Shown: one piece after another, positions 52,583 through 61,578 of the stretch
Numbering within the stretch: position 1 is the first letter of the stretch
Layout: every line of letters starts with the position of its first letter
Source of the DNA: Clostridium tagluense
GTDB taxonomy: Bacteria > Bacillota > Clostridia > Clostridiales > Clostridiaceae
DNA length: 64,000 nucleotides
NCBI RefSeq assembly: GCF_003865095.1
Contig: NZ_BHYK01000003.1
Coordinates: forward strand, 32,813-96,812
Direction: 5' to 3'
Notes under the pieces: generated by a model
Told to the model about the DNA's origin: nothing
The model's database searches: none
Seen by the model: the letters and a program-made list of their open reading frames with translations, nothing else
Position numbers and translations under genes: made by a program

Positions 52583-53664
52583 ATCAATCCCTCTCTCTCC
52601 ATATCCTGTAATGCATTTATTAGCATATCATTATCTTCTACTGTTAAATTTCCAATATGACCTATTCTAAATAATGTATCCTTTAGACTTCCACCGTTCG
52701 GACAAACAAATATATCATAGTTATCCTTTAAATATAAAAATATATCATTAGCACTTACACCATTCCTAGGCTTTAAAGGCGTTACTGCATTAGATAATCT
52801 TTCAGAAGGTATTTCAAATGGTAACTCTTTAACTTTTTCTCTAAAATCTTTAGCTAAACATGCTGTACGTTCAATAACATTTTCAAGTCCAACTCTCTCA
52901 ATATGCTCTAACCGTTCTCTTAACTGAAATAATATACCCACTGCCGGTGTAAAAGGGGTTTGTCCTCTTTCCATGTTCCTAAAATAGTCCTTAAAATTAA
53001 AGTACAACGACTGTACCTCATTGTTTAATATTCTATTTGAAGTTTTTTCATTAACAACAACTATTGAGATTCCTGGTGGCAACGCTAATGCCTTTTGCGA
53101 ACTAACTATTGTCATGTCTATATTCCATTCATCCATATAAAATTCATCTGCTAAAAATGAACTAATAGCATCTACAACAAAAATCATTTCTTCTTTTTTA
53201 CAAAATTCTCCTACCATAGGTAAATCATAATAAACACCTGTTGAGGTTTCATGTGCATTTATTAGAAGACCAGTATATCCTTGTCCTCTATACCGCTGAA
53301 GCATTTCACACTTTAATGTTTCACCTTGTTTAAGTAAAATTACAGTATTAGGTATTTTATGTATGTTGCATATTTCATCGAATCTTTTTCCAAAACTTCC
53401 ACCTACAATAACTAATAATTTGTCATTTGAATTAAATGCATTAATTACTGCTGCTTCCATAGCACCACTTCCAGATGAAGTTAAAAAAACTGTTTTAGAT
53501 TTTTTACTTGTCTTTACAAACTTTTTCATTAATTCACTTGTTCTAATCATAAGCTGTGAAAATTCTTCAGTTCTAAAATACGGAAGCCTCATTGCTCCAA
53601 TATTTCTTATTTCGTCATCCATTTCAACAGGTCCAACAGAAAATAAATATTTTTTTCTTTCCAT
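52579..53664 (-). CDS. class V aminotransferase, 2-AEP-transaminase-like
   Basis: 361-residue PLP enzyme of fold type I, class V. KYLFSVGPVEMDDEIRNIG at the N-terminus replaces the TPGP motif; FLTSSGSGAMEAAVINAF binds PLP phosphate; FVVDAISSFLADEF and the Schiff-base lysine in TIVSSQKALALPPGISIVV are clear. The serine/alanine-glyoxylate and 2-aminoethylphosphonate-pyruvate transaminases share this build. It is not a DegT/PseC-type sugar aminotransferase. The ATG at 53664 follows AGGAGTGGCAAA; a start at 53724 would lack a site. Translationally coupled to the nucleotidyltransferase gene. Confidence 0.85.
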   Translation of the reverse strand: MERKKYLFSVGPVEMDDEIRNIGAMRLPYFRTEEFSQLMIRTSELMKKFVKTSKKSKTVFLTSSGSGAMEAAVINAFNSNDKLLVIVGGSFGKRFDEICNIHKIPNTVILLKQGETLKCEMLQRYRGQGYTGLLINAHETSTGVYYDLPMVGEFCKKEEMIFVVDAISSFLADEFYMDEWNIDMTIVSSQKALALPPGISIVVVNEKTSNRILNNEVQSLYFNFKDYFRNMERGQTPFTPAVGILFQLRERLEHIERVGLENVIERTACLAKDFREKVKELPFEIPSERLSNAVTPLKPRNGVSANDIFLYLKDNYDIFVCPNGGSLKDTLFRIGHIGNLTVEDNDMLINALQDMEREGLI

Positions 53665-53792
53665 TTTGCCACTCCTAAATAGTTGTTTTTTTAACACATT
53701 GCTTTCGTAACCTCTAACCCACAAATTAACTAGAGGTTCTTTCTTTTCTTTTTCTTATGTAGCTAAATAAGCTCATATACACTCGCAATTAA

Positions 53793-54632
53793 TTATTTAG
53801 TTATAACAACACTTCCATGACAATCACTTAAAGGAAAATAAACTGCATCATTTTCTTTACAAAACATTTTAACAGCTTCCTTTACTCCACTATAACCTAA
53901 ATTATTATAATCATGAATAAATATATATCCACCTTTTACAAGTCTATTGTAAAAATATTGCAAACCTTCATATGTGGGCTTATATAAATCTACATCTATA
54001 CTAACAAACACAAACATATCTTCTAATCCATTTAAACTGTCTGGAAAATACCCCTTCTTAATAATACATTTGTCTTTATATAACATTTTATTTAAAACTA
54101 TCATTTCACTTGTATCTGAAAATGTTCCTTTAACCGCATTAGAGTATCCATTATCTATTTCTAATTCAACATCTTTTTCATCAAATCCCTGAAAAGTATC
54201 AAATAAATATAATGTTCTATCACTAAAGATTCTATTTATTTTCTTTGAAAAATCTCCTCTAAAAACTCCTAATTCTGCTACATTACCTTTTATTTTTTTT
54301 TCTTTTATTTCAATACATACTAATTTTAGGGAAATTAATCTTGCATCGAACAAAGTATCTTCTGCTGAATAGTACTTTATTATCTTACCTTTTTCAACCC
54401 CTAAATTCAATAATTGATTTTCAATCTCATCAAAAAATGTACTAGCGATTAATATCTGGTCAAACTTCTTTTTTATCGCTTCTGATGGTGAAAAAATTTC
54501 CTTTCCTTCGAAAATTGTCCTTTGCTTTTTATTATTATCTATAAAACCTATTAATTCATAAGAATCTTCTGGCAATAAACATTTCATTTTTAAATATCCT
54601 GTTCCAGTACCAAATATAAATATTTTTTTCAT
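53793..54632 (-). CDS. TylF/MycF-type O-methyltransferase with N-terminal Rossmann-like domain
   Basis: 279 residues. The N-terminal part (1-95) is a small nucleotide-binding-like domain: IFIFGTGTGYLKMKCLL, ELIGFIDNNKKQRTIFEGKE and FDQILIASTFFDEIENQLLN. The rest is TylF: GNVAELGVFRGDFSKKINRI, LYLFDTFQGFDEKDV and IFVSIDVDLYKPTYEGLQYF with GGYIFIHDY, including metal-binding aspartates. TylF enzymes O-methylate deoxysugars. In this island the target is probably a hydroxyl of the flagellar glycan. The same N-terminal domain type is found in the next gene upstream. Confidence 0.85.
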   Translation of the reverse strand: MKKIFIFGTGTGYLKMKCLLPEDSYELIGFIDNNKKQRTIFEGKEIFSPSEAIKKKFDQILIASTFFDEIENQLLNLGVEKGKIIKYYSAEDTLFDARLISLKLVCIEIKEKKIKGNVAELGVFRGDFSKKINRIFSDRTLYLFDTFQGFDEKDVELEIDNGYSNAVKGTFSDTSEMIVLNKMLYKDKCIIKKGYFPDSLNGLEDMFVFVSIDVDLYKPTYEGLQYFYNRLVKGGYIFIHDYNNLGYSGVKEAVKMFCKENDAVYFPLSDCHGSVVITK

Positions 54633-54774
54633 AAAAATCTACTTCCTCTAAAATTTATTTGATTTTAAATGCTATTTATGCTAAATAATTTAATATACAT
54701 GTAAATCACTTATGGTATAATTGGATTCATACTTTTCTTCTAATTTAGTCCTCATGAAATATTTCAAATATATT

Positions 54775-56553
54775 TTACCACCGTGGTATACTAAAATCAC
54801 AATCTTTTTGTTTAAAATACTCTATTATGTTTTCTACCTTAGATTTATCCTTTATTTCATTAAATTCATCCGAAGTTTCATATATTTTTTTCTTCCCATT
54901 ACCTGTTATGACTAACTTGTATTTATCACTTACGAAGACCTTAAATCCATACAAATAATCTTCATAACCTTCATTTTTATATTTCTCTATAATAACACTA
55001 TTATTAATTTTCGAAAAATTAACTTCTATAATATCACTGTTTACTATATTCACATTGTTATCCAAAATTCCCTCTATAACTTTACCAAAATTTTTCATGC
55101 TATATAATTTATTGTTTTTTTCAGGAATTATATTTTTGCCATTTATTATAAAAGGCACATTATACCTTATATTATTCCATCCTGCTAGTGTTCCTATATC
55201 TTTTAATGGGCTTAATGCTCTATCTATCAATTGACCATGATCACTAAAAATTACTTTAACAGTATTATCTGTTATAATATCAAAATAAAATCTAATCTGA
55301 TTGTCAATATAAATTAAACTTTCATTATATTGTTTGCTATAATCTTCTTGAGTTTGATCTGTTACATCATTACAAGTAAAAGGAGTAATATGACCTTTTG
55401 GTAATATTGTGTGATTTCCACATATATGAGGGGGGTGAGTTTCTTGACAAAAATATAATAAGTATAAAGTATCTTCATTTTTGCTTTCTGCTAAATCGCA
55501 TACTGCATTCCATAAAGTTTCGGGTGCATAATTACTTTCTTCCCCATACTCTATATTTTCCCCTTCTATTATATTCCAATGGCTTAAAGCATATATTTTA
55601 ATTTTAAACCCCTTATTAATAGCACACCTTATAAAACTACATTCATCTTCATTTACAGTTTTTTTCTTATATAAAGAATTTAAAAATGGCATATCACCTG
55701 AAAGCATAGACGGTACACTTTCATAGGTAAAAATAGATGGTGAACACGCCTTTTCAAAATATAGACTATCTTTTAAAATACCATTTAAAAATTTCATTGG
55801 TGGATCATCACTATAAATATCTTTAGCTCTCAACGAATCCAAAAACATAAGCATTATATCTTTACCATTTCTCTTTTTTAAACTGTCAGATAGTGCTTTT
55901 ATTAAATTGCATATATCTTGTAATAGTAATTCGAATTTTTCCTTATTACTAAATTCATACCGTATGTATTCATTTATAAACATCTTAGCATTATCAAAAT
56001 CCCTTACCTTTAAGTATAAATATATAAGTTTTATAATATATTTTTCTTTTTCATTTTTATCAATAGAGCTATTATATTTGCCCTTTAAATTATATAAAGC
56101 TGTATAAATACCTGGATCGGCAAAAAACGCACCTTCTAATTTCACTCCCATACCTTCTAATATCTCGTAAAAATTTACAGCTTCACAACTTAAATTCAAA
56201 TCTAATATCTCTTTCTTTATCCCTTTCGCGCCAGCATAAGAAGATATTAGTATCACATCTATATCATGATTTTTTAAATCACTTGGATGAATTACTTTAA
56301 ATCCTAAAATTTCAGTCCCTGTTAAATCCTTATCATTATCTATAATAAATTGTGCTTCTTTTATCTCCACAGACAGATGTTTATGAAGATGTGTTGTGTG
56401 TTCGCCAGCCCCCCATATAGCAAATTTTTTATTTTCACATTTATCTTTTATTATTTTCCCTATTAAATTTATTGGACTTACAGTATTAATTTTTTCATTT
56501 TTTTCAAAGTATTTCTCTATTAAATTCTCTAAGCTTAAATTATATTTATTCAT
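54775..56553 (-). CDS. soluble alkaline-phosphatase-superfamily enzyme, phosphoethanolamine-transferase-like
   Basis: 592 residues, no membrane segments. N-terminal Rossmann-like domain (about 40-125; FAIWGAGEHTTHLHKHL, AQFIIDNDKDLTGTEILGF, DVILISSYAGAKGIKKEIL), a helical middle, then the sulfatase/phosphotransferase domain from about 230: DIMLMFLDSLRAKDI (metal), SIFTYESVPSMLSG whose Thr aligns with the nucleophile of EptA/MCR (T-x-x-S-V-P-x-M), LYFCQETHPPH and VKVIFSDHGQL (metal Asp-His). EptA-type enzymes carry five membrane helices, so a soluble form is odd; it could act on cytosolic sugars or flagellin. ATG at 56553 follows AAAGGTG. Confidence 0.78.
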   Translation of the reverse strand: MNKYNLSLENLIEKYFEKNEKINTVSPINLIGKIIKDKCENKKFAIWGAGEHTTHLHKHLSVEIKEAQFIIDNDKDLTGTEILGFKVIHPSDLKNHDIDVILISSYAGAKGIKKEILDLNLSCEAVNFYEILEGMGVKLEGAFFADPGIYTALYNLKGKYNSSIDKNEKEKYIIKLIYLYLKVRDFDNAKMFINEYIRYEFSNKEKFELLLQDICNLIKALSDSLKKRNGKDIMLMFLDSLRAKDIYSDDPPMKFLNGILKDSLYFEKACSPSIFTYESVPSMLSGDMPFLNSLYKKKTVNEDECSFIRCAINKGFKIKIYALSHWNIIEGENIEYGEESNYAPETLWNAVCDLAESKNEDTLYLLYFCQETHPPHICGNHTILPKGHITPFTCNDVTDQTQEDYSKQYNESLIYIDNQIRFYFDIITDNTVKVIFSDHGQLIDRALSPLKDIGTLAGWNNIRYNVPFIINGKNIIPEKNNKLYSMKNFGKVIEGILDNNVNIVNSDIIEVNFSKINNSVIIEKYKNEGYEDYLYGFKVFVSDKYKLVITGNGKKKIYETSDEFNEIKDKSKVENIIEYFKQKDCDFSIPRW

Positions 56554-56671
56554 ACGCTTCACCTTTTCTTTATAATTTTATATATACTAAACATCATTTT
56601 TTTTACATTATGCATCTAATTTAAAAAATTCTATAATAATCAAATTTGTCAAACAACTTTAATGTCTATAC

Positions 56672-57667
56672 CTATCCACACTCCAAGCCTAATCCTTCCA
56701 CTATTCTTTTTGCTCCGTTACCGTCAACAGCTTTTCTAGCTTTTAAAGACATTTCCCTTCTTTTTACAACATCATTACACAAGTAATTTAAATCATCAAT
56801 AAACTTGTCTTTAATCAAATTATCATACCAACCCATATTTTTCATCATACCTAATTCATCCATTTTCTTAGCTATTTCTTGTTGATTATGTGCAATTACT
56901 AACCCTAGTGTTGGAACTTCGCAAAAGGCTAATTCATATAAAGTGCTACCACATGCAGATATAGCAATATCACATTTTTGCATAATTTCATACATATTAG
57001 CATTATAGTAAAGCCTAACTTTTCGACTTTCAAAACTTTTCAACCAATTATCTTTTTCAAAAGATGGACCCACAACAACATGAAAATTATAATCTAATAT
57101 ATTTACATAATTTAGAATTTGTTCTGTAATATGATATGGATCACCACCACCAACAGTTATCATTATATCATTTGCATTTTCTATTATGTACTTTTGAGAA
57201 ATGCCTCTAATTTCATCTCGTAACATTATATAATCCGAACCTACAAGTAGCTTTGTATCAATATTAACCTTATATGCAAAATCCACACCATTTATATTCT
57301 GATTAATTAAAAAATCCACATTAAAATAATATAAATTCATATCATCTATATATGCAGTTTGATTGAATATTTTTTTAGTTTCATCAAAATATACTTCGTC
57401 AATATCGTAACTATCTGTAATTAACAACCCTGCTTCTATATGCTTTAGATCAGATAATACAAATTTGTCTCTTATTGTTTTCACAAGAAATCCTTGTGAT
57501 TTTACCTTTTCAATACCTATTCTATATTTCTCACTTAAAGGGTTATCTACCTTACATATATAAAAAACATCATGGATTTTACAAAGCTCCTGTGCTAAAA
57601 CTAAAGTTCTCATTATATGTCCCATGCCTATATTCTTTCCACCATCTGCTCTAATTGCTATTTTCAT
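56672..57667 (-). CDS. pseG: UDP-2,4-diacetamido-2,4,6-trideoxy-altropyranose hydrolase PseG
   Basis: 331-residue GT-B-type hydrolase that removes UDP from the altrose intermediate in pseudaminic acid synthesis. KIAIRADGGKNIGMGHIMRT carries the catalytic G-x-GH (His17); GLLITDSYDID, GGGDPYHITEQILNYV and SACGSTLYELAFCEVPTLGL are family motifs, the last binding UDP. The ATG is preceded by GAAGG. A fossil of its N-terminus lies before pseI (51656-51721). Confidence 0.93.
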   Translation of the reverse strand: MKIAIRADGGKNIGMGHIMRTLVLAQELCKIHDVFYICKVDNPLSEKYRIGIEKVKSQGFLVKTIRDKFVLSDLKHIEAGLLITDSYDIDEVYFDETKKIFNQTAYIDDMNLYYFNVDFLINQNINGVDFAYKVNIDTKLLVGSDYIMLRDEIRGISQKYIIENANDIMITVGGGDPYHITEQILNYVNILDYNFHVVVGPSFEKDNWLKSFESRKVRLYYNANMYEIMQKCDIAISACGSTLYELAFCEVPTLGLVIAHNQQEIAKKMDELGMMKNMGWYDNLIKDKFIDDLNYLCNDVVKRREMSLKARKAVDGNGAKRIVEGLGLECG

Positions 57668-57689
57668 CTACTACACTAAACCTTCTTTC

Positions 57690-57840
57690 TCCAATATAGG
57701 TCGAATAGTTTGCAAATCTACTTCTCCTAATCTCATATCAAGCGTTTTGCATGTTTCCTCAGCTATAACTTCTACAAAACCATATAGTTTAATCACTAGT
57801 ATTTTTAATATTGTAGTAATTCTTATTGCTACAATCACAA
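57690..57840 (-). pseudogene. second decayed fragment of the pseB-like dehydratase gene
   Basis: It lies between pseH and pseG and aligns with about 45035-45185 of the intact gene: plus-strand ATAGTTTGCAAATCTACTTC is identical, followed by matching GTTTCCTCA(G/A)CTA and TTTAAT(A)C tracts. Stops and indels throughout. It is a different segment from the 50295 fragment. Confidence 0.8.
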
Positions 57841-57859
57841 GCTTTCCTTTTCATACCAT

Positions 57860-58405
57860 TTATTCTATAGTTATTTTTTCATACTCATAATTACCTTTAA
57901 TACTTTTCCATTTTCCCTTTGTAATTCCCATAGTAACAACATCATATTTTTTGCCATTTTTAAATATATGTTCTTTTAATATACCTTCAATTTCTGAGCC
58001 GAATTTTTTATGTATTTCTATCACTTTCTCATTAAAAGTAAATACCTCACCACATAATTTGTTTAAATTTAAATTTTCAAAAACATAATCATATATGTTA
58101 CATTCAAGACTTCTTGCTATACCTCTACCTCTAAATGAAGTCTCAGCTATATAGTACCCCCATGAACATTTCTTGTTTTTACAATCAATATCACATAAAT
58201 TTATAACACCTATTTTAGTATTATCAATTTTTATAATCCAATATTTTACCGTCTCATCATTTTGTATGCTTTCAAACCATTTTAATTGGGTATCTAATGT
58301 TAAAATCGGATCTGTATACATGTATTTGGTAACTTCAGGCATCATCCTCCAATTTGCAATAGTAGCCAAATCATCTTTTTCAATCTTTACTAATGTTATT
58401 AACAC
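57860..58405 (-). CDS. pseH: UDP-4-amino-4,6-dideoxy-GlcNAc-type N-acetyltransferase PseH
   Basis: 181-residue GNAT acetyltransferase. LATIANWRMMPEVTKYMYTD, YWIIKIDNTKIGVINLCDID, CSWGYYIAETSFRGRGIARS (acetyl-CoA loop with RGxG) and NEKVIEIHKKFGSEIEGILK are PseH-like. It acetylates the 4-amino group before PseG acts. GTG start, nine bases after AGGAG. Its presence implies a 4-amino sugar made by PseC, which is not in the window. Confidence 0.9.
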   Translation of the reverse strand: MLITLVKIEKDDLATIANWRMMPEVTKYMYTDPILTLDTQLKWFESIQNDETVKYWIIKIDNTKIGVINLCDIDCKNKKCSWGYYIAETSFRGRGIARSLECNIYDYVFENLNLNKLCGEVFTFNEKVIEIHKKFGSEIEGILKEHIFKNGKKYDVVTMGITKGKWKSIKGNYEYEKITIE

Positions 58406-58466
58406 TCATTATCACTCCTGATTTCCATAATTTTTATTTCTCAGAAAAATCAATATTCCCTCTATG

Positions 58467-59198
58467 TTAAACCTTTTTTTGCTTAATATCTTGATTTATT
58501 TCTTTTAAGTGAGGGAATTTCTCCATTAAATCTAAAATATCATCCATTAAAAACTTTTTATTTTTTTCATATAGGTAATTATAAACCTCTGTAATAAATT
58601 TAAAGTCCTCAATAGTATCCAATGTCCACCTTAATTCAGAATAATCTCTATTGTTTTTATAGCATCCCACTCTAAATATTTGTAGGTTATCCCATATATA
58701 CGCAGTAACATGTTCTCTATCCCTTTGTATTATAGCTTCATTAAATGCTTTTTCTAAACTTTTGTAACCAAACACCTCTGTATCTAGTCCCCTAGGAAAA
58801 GTCTTTTCTAAAGTATTATTTACATAATCATATTGTCCTAAATTATTCAAATACATTTGTATTGTTTTTTCAGTAACCTTACTATCTATTAGCGGACAAT
58901 CACTAGTAATTCTTACAATTACATCAGCATTATTTTCTTTAGCAGCATAATAATATCTAGATAAAACATCCTCTTCCGAACCTCTAAAACATGTAACTCC
59001 TAATCTTTTAGCCTCTTCAACTATTACATTATCTTTTCCCAATGTTGTCGTTGCAATAACTATTTGATCTATATTTTCAACTCTTTTTAATCTATCTATA
59101 TCATGTTCTAGAACTGATTTTCCACATATATTCATGAGTACCTTTCCTTGCAATCTTGTAGACCCCATTCTAGCTTGCACTATACATACTACTTTCAT
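58467..59198 (-). CDS. SpsF-like cytidylyltransferase (candidate CMP-pseudaminic acid synthetase)
   Basis: 243-residue MobA-like NTP transferase. MKVVCIVQARMGSTRLQGKV is the SpsF/PseF/NeuA nucleotide-binding loop; DVIVRITSDCPLIDSKV holds the metal-binding Asp, and RWTLDTIEDFKFITEVYNYL is specific to the SpsF group. In clostridial and Bacillus islands SpsF-type genes take the PseF place, giving CMP-Pse; SpsF itself is not biochemically proven for this, so PseF is inferred. Start at 59198, eight bases after AGGTGA; a GTG at 59210 overlaps the MAF stop. Confidence 0.82.
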   Translation of the reverse strand: MKVVCIVQARMGSTRLQGKVLMNICGKSVLEHDIDRLKRVENIDQIVIATTTLGKDNVIVEEAKRLGVTCFRGSEEDVLSRYYYAAKENNADVIVRITSDCPLIDSKVTEKTIQMYLNNLGQYDYVNNTLEKTFPRGLDTEVFGYKSLEKAFNEAIIQRDREHVTAYIWDNLQIFRVGCYKNNRDYSELRWTLDTIEDFKFITEVYNYLYEKNKKFLMDDILDLMEKFPHLKEINQDIKQKKV

Positions 59199-59199
59199 T

Positions 59200-60423
59200 T
59201 TAAATATCACCTACCTTAGTATTTACTTCTTCTAGTTCCATTTCCACTGTCCCTTTTATCCTAGCCCCTTTGCTACAATTTATAAATCTCACATTTGGAT
59301 TCTCTTCTATTTCTTTTTCTATTTGTCTTTTAAAATACATATAACCATCATTTGTGCTTATCATACTACCATTAACACTTAACACTTTTTTATAAACACC
59401 ATCGTCTGAAACATCATTAATTGTTCCTGCATGACTTTTGTTATCTAAAAATCCTAAGTCTTGTCCCACAAATATTATTTCCTTAGCTCCACCCTTTATT
59501 GCTATATTGAGTGTTGCTACTGCTACAGTTTTTCCTGTATTTATTATTATATCATCTTCATTTTCTTCATTATAAAACATATACTTAGGTCCATTATAAT
59601 TTGAAACAGCCCATCTAGATGCCGTACTTAAAAAGCACAATGGAATATCTGAATTTTCATATCCTTTTAGCTGATTACACACACCTTCCTGTGAATCTAT
59701 TATAGTAATCATGTCTGGATTAATTTCATTTTCCATAAGTGTTCCTAAAGCTCTTCCAACGGAAAACACCTTAACTTTTCCATTTAGTTTTTTTAATGTA
59801 TTTATATTATAATCTAGTGACGGTCCCGCTGCTACTACTATTACTGTTTCTCCTTTAACATTTATCCTATTAAAAAACTCTTTAATTGCAGGAGTTTTTA
59901 GTCTTAGGTTATGTTCATAATTTCCACTCATGACCTCACTAAATCTTTCTACAGCTATTTTAGCCACATTATAATCTTCAAGTATATTTTTCAAAGGTAT
60001 ATATTCATCTGAAAGTAACTTAACAGAAGGTTTATATATCAATATATCATCTACTAACTGTGCTATTCTTACAAAATCCTGTAAGAATTTTTGTGAATAG
60101 TTATCAAATACTTTCACCCTTTTATCTTTTCTTATATTCTCTAAGCTACCTAAATCATCGGCTATTTTTATTATTTCTTTATCTGCATCAAATATATATA
60201 TTTTACAATCATCATTACATCTCTTTAACAATTCTTTAACATGATATCCAAGGCCTAACCCATAAACCATTACCACGTCTTTATTTCTATAAAACTTTTC
60301 ATTTAATTCTATGAATTTTTCGCCCTCTTTTACTGGATAGTACTTACTATGAAGAAAAATATTTCCTACTAGTAAAGTTATATTACATTCTCTTGTATTT
60401 ATTATTTCAATTTTTCTATTCAT
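59200..60423 (-). CDS. MAF family motility-associated glycosyltransferase (DUF115), second copy
   Basis: 407 residues. The DUF115 core begins with GETVIVVAAGPSLDYNINTL, then ITIIDSQEGVCNQL and EIIFVGQDLGFLDNKSHAGT, where the nucleotide-sugar site is expected. MAF proteins transfer pseudaminic or legionaminic acid onto flagellin before export. This copy lacks part of the C-terminal helices present in the paralogue at 61956 (407 versus 599 residues). It overlaps the DUF2920 gene region by 7 bp spacing only. Confidence 0.9.
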   Translation of the reverse strand: MNRKIEIINTRECNITLLVGNIFLHSKYYPVKEGEKFIELNEKFYRNKDVVMVYGLGLGYHVKELLKRCNDDCKIYIFDADKEIIKIADDLGSLENIRKDKRVKVFDNYSQKFLQDFVRIAQLVDDILIYKPSVKLLSDEYIPLKNILEDYNVAKIAVERFSEVMSGNYEHNLRLKTPAIKEFFNRINVKGETVIVVAAGPSLDYNINTLKKLNGKVKVFSVGRALGTLMENEINPDMITIIDSQEGVCNQLKGYENSDIPLCFLSTASRWAVSNYNGPKYMFYNEENEDDIIINTGKTVAVATLNIAIKGGAKEIIFVGQDLGFLDNKSHAGTINDVSDDGVYKKVLSVNGSMISTNDGYMYFKRQIEKEIEENPNVRFINCSKGARIKGTVEMELEEVNTKVGDI

Positions 60424-60430
60424 AAAATAA

Positions 60431-61564
60431 TCATCCTTTTAATTCTATAAACTCAGGTAAAATATCCTCATAATTTATTAAATATTCTCCCTTATTAGTT
60501 TCTATAATTACATCATTTTGCAATTCTATAAACTTGCCTTTTTCAAAGTTCTTCTCAACCTTCTTATATGTAAAATCAAATAATTTAAAAAAGTCTGCAC
60601 CTAAACCATGATTAGTTGATTTAAATATATGCCCATCAACTTTATCTAAAGATATTTCATTATATTCACAGTTTTCTACTGTTTCACAAAACTTACTTTT
60701 CTCAGAATCACTTATTAAATTATCTGTAGTTCCGTGATAACATATTATCTTACACATATTTTTAAAATTAGAGTATATATGCGGTAGACTTAAAAGTTCC
60801 TTATCTATATCTATTTTTTTTGCTAAATAATCAAACTCAACATTTAATGTAAATTTATCTACATTATGAATAAAATATCTGTTACCTTTTAAATACGCAG
60901 GGTATATCCAAGCAGAATTATCAATAATTAAGGAGAAAAGTGTAGGCGCAAAAGCATTACATAGATATGATAGATATGCTCCATGAGAATGACCGTATGC
61001 AATAACCTTTTTAGCATTGAATTCATATCCATTATCATATAATATAGCCATTACCTTTAATACAGCAGTAATATTATCTATTGTTTGCATTATGCCCATA
61101 TCATTAAAATCCTCTAATGTTTCACCAGATAAATCCGCATTAACTGTAACATTTAAATCATATTTTATTCCCTGTTTAAGAAACTCATCAAAGTCAAGTT
61201 TGCCAGCCTTATATATCTTTTCCATGTCTTCCTTATTGAAAACTTGGTTCATTTTATTTATATCCAAGTTTGGCACCTTAATTTTATCCGCTTGTTGCAT
61301 AAATTGCCACCCAAAATAATCACATTGTATTGTAACTAAATTATATTTATCTGCAATCTCATTTCTCATTTTCTTATAAACATTTGAGCCGGCATTTCCA
61401 CCAAATCCAGCAATAAACAATAGTATGCCTGTATCTGAATTTATGCCCTCATCTGGTTCTGAGAAATATATATTAATTTTTCTGTCTTTATAATTATCTT
61501 TTACTTTATTATAAGTGTATATGCTGTTATGTGCATATTCTGAAATGCAATATTCTTTAGCCAT
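60431..61564 (-). CDS. DUF2920 alpha/beta-hydrolase-like protein
   Basis: 377 residues, cytosolic. LLFIAGFGGNAGSNVYKKMR forms the oxyanion side, VIAYGHSHGAYLSYLCNAFA the nucleophile elbow (Ser in GHSHG), and KIICYHGTTDNLIS / KVDGHIFKSTNHGLG give the acid and His candidates. DUF2920 genes are found in flagellar glycosylation regions, for example in Campylobacter; the substrate is unknown, perhaps an ester on the glycan or a nucleotide-sugar intermediate. Lies between a MAF gene and a small unknown gene. Confidence 0.82.
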   Translation of the reverse strand: MAKEYCISEYAHNSIYTYNKVKDNYKDRKINIYFSEPDEGINSDTGILLFIAGFGGNAGSNVYKKMRNEIADKYNLVTIQCDYFGWQFMQQADKIKVPNLDINKMNQVFNKEDMEKIYKAGKLDFDEFLKQGIKYDLNVTVNADLSGETLEDFNDMGIMQTIDNITAVLKVMAILYDNGYEFNAKKVIAYGHSHGAYLSYLCNAFAPTLFSLIIDNSAWIYPAYLKGNRYFIHNVDKFTLNVEFDYLAKKIDIDKELLSLPHIYSNFKNMCKIICYHGTTDNLISDSEKSKFCETVENCEYNEISLDKVDGHIFKSTNHGLGADFFKLFDFTYKKVEKNFEKGKFIELQNDVIIETNKGEYLINYEDILPEFIELKG

Positions 61565-61578
61565 TTAACCACCCCTAT

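Noticed and set aside
52579..53664. Calling the class V aminotransferase PseC
   Set aside because: PseC is a DegT/DnrJ/EryC1-type enzyme; this protein has class V motifs (SSQKALALPPG), so the missing step is left open.
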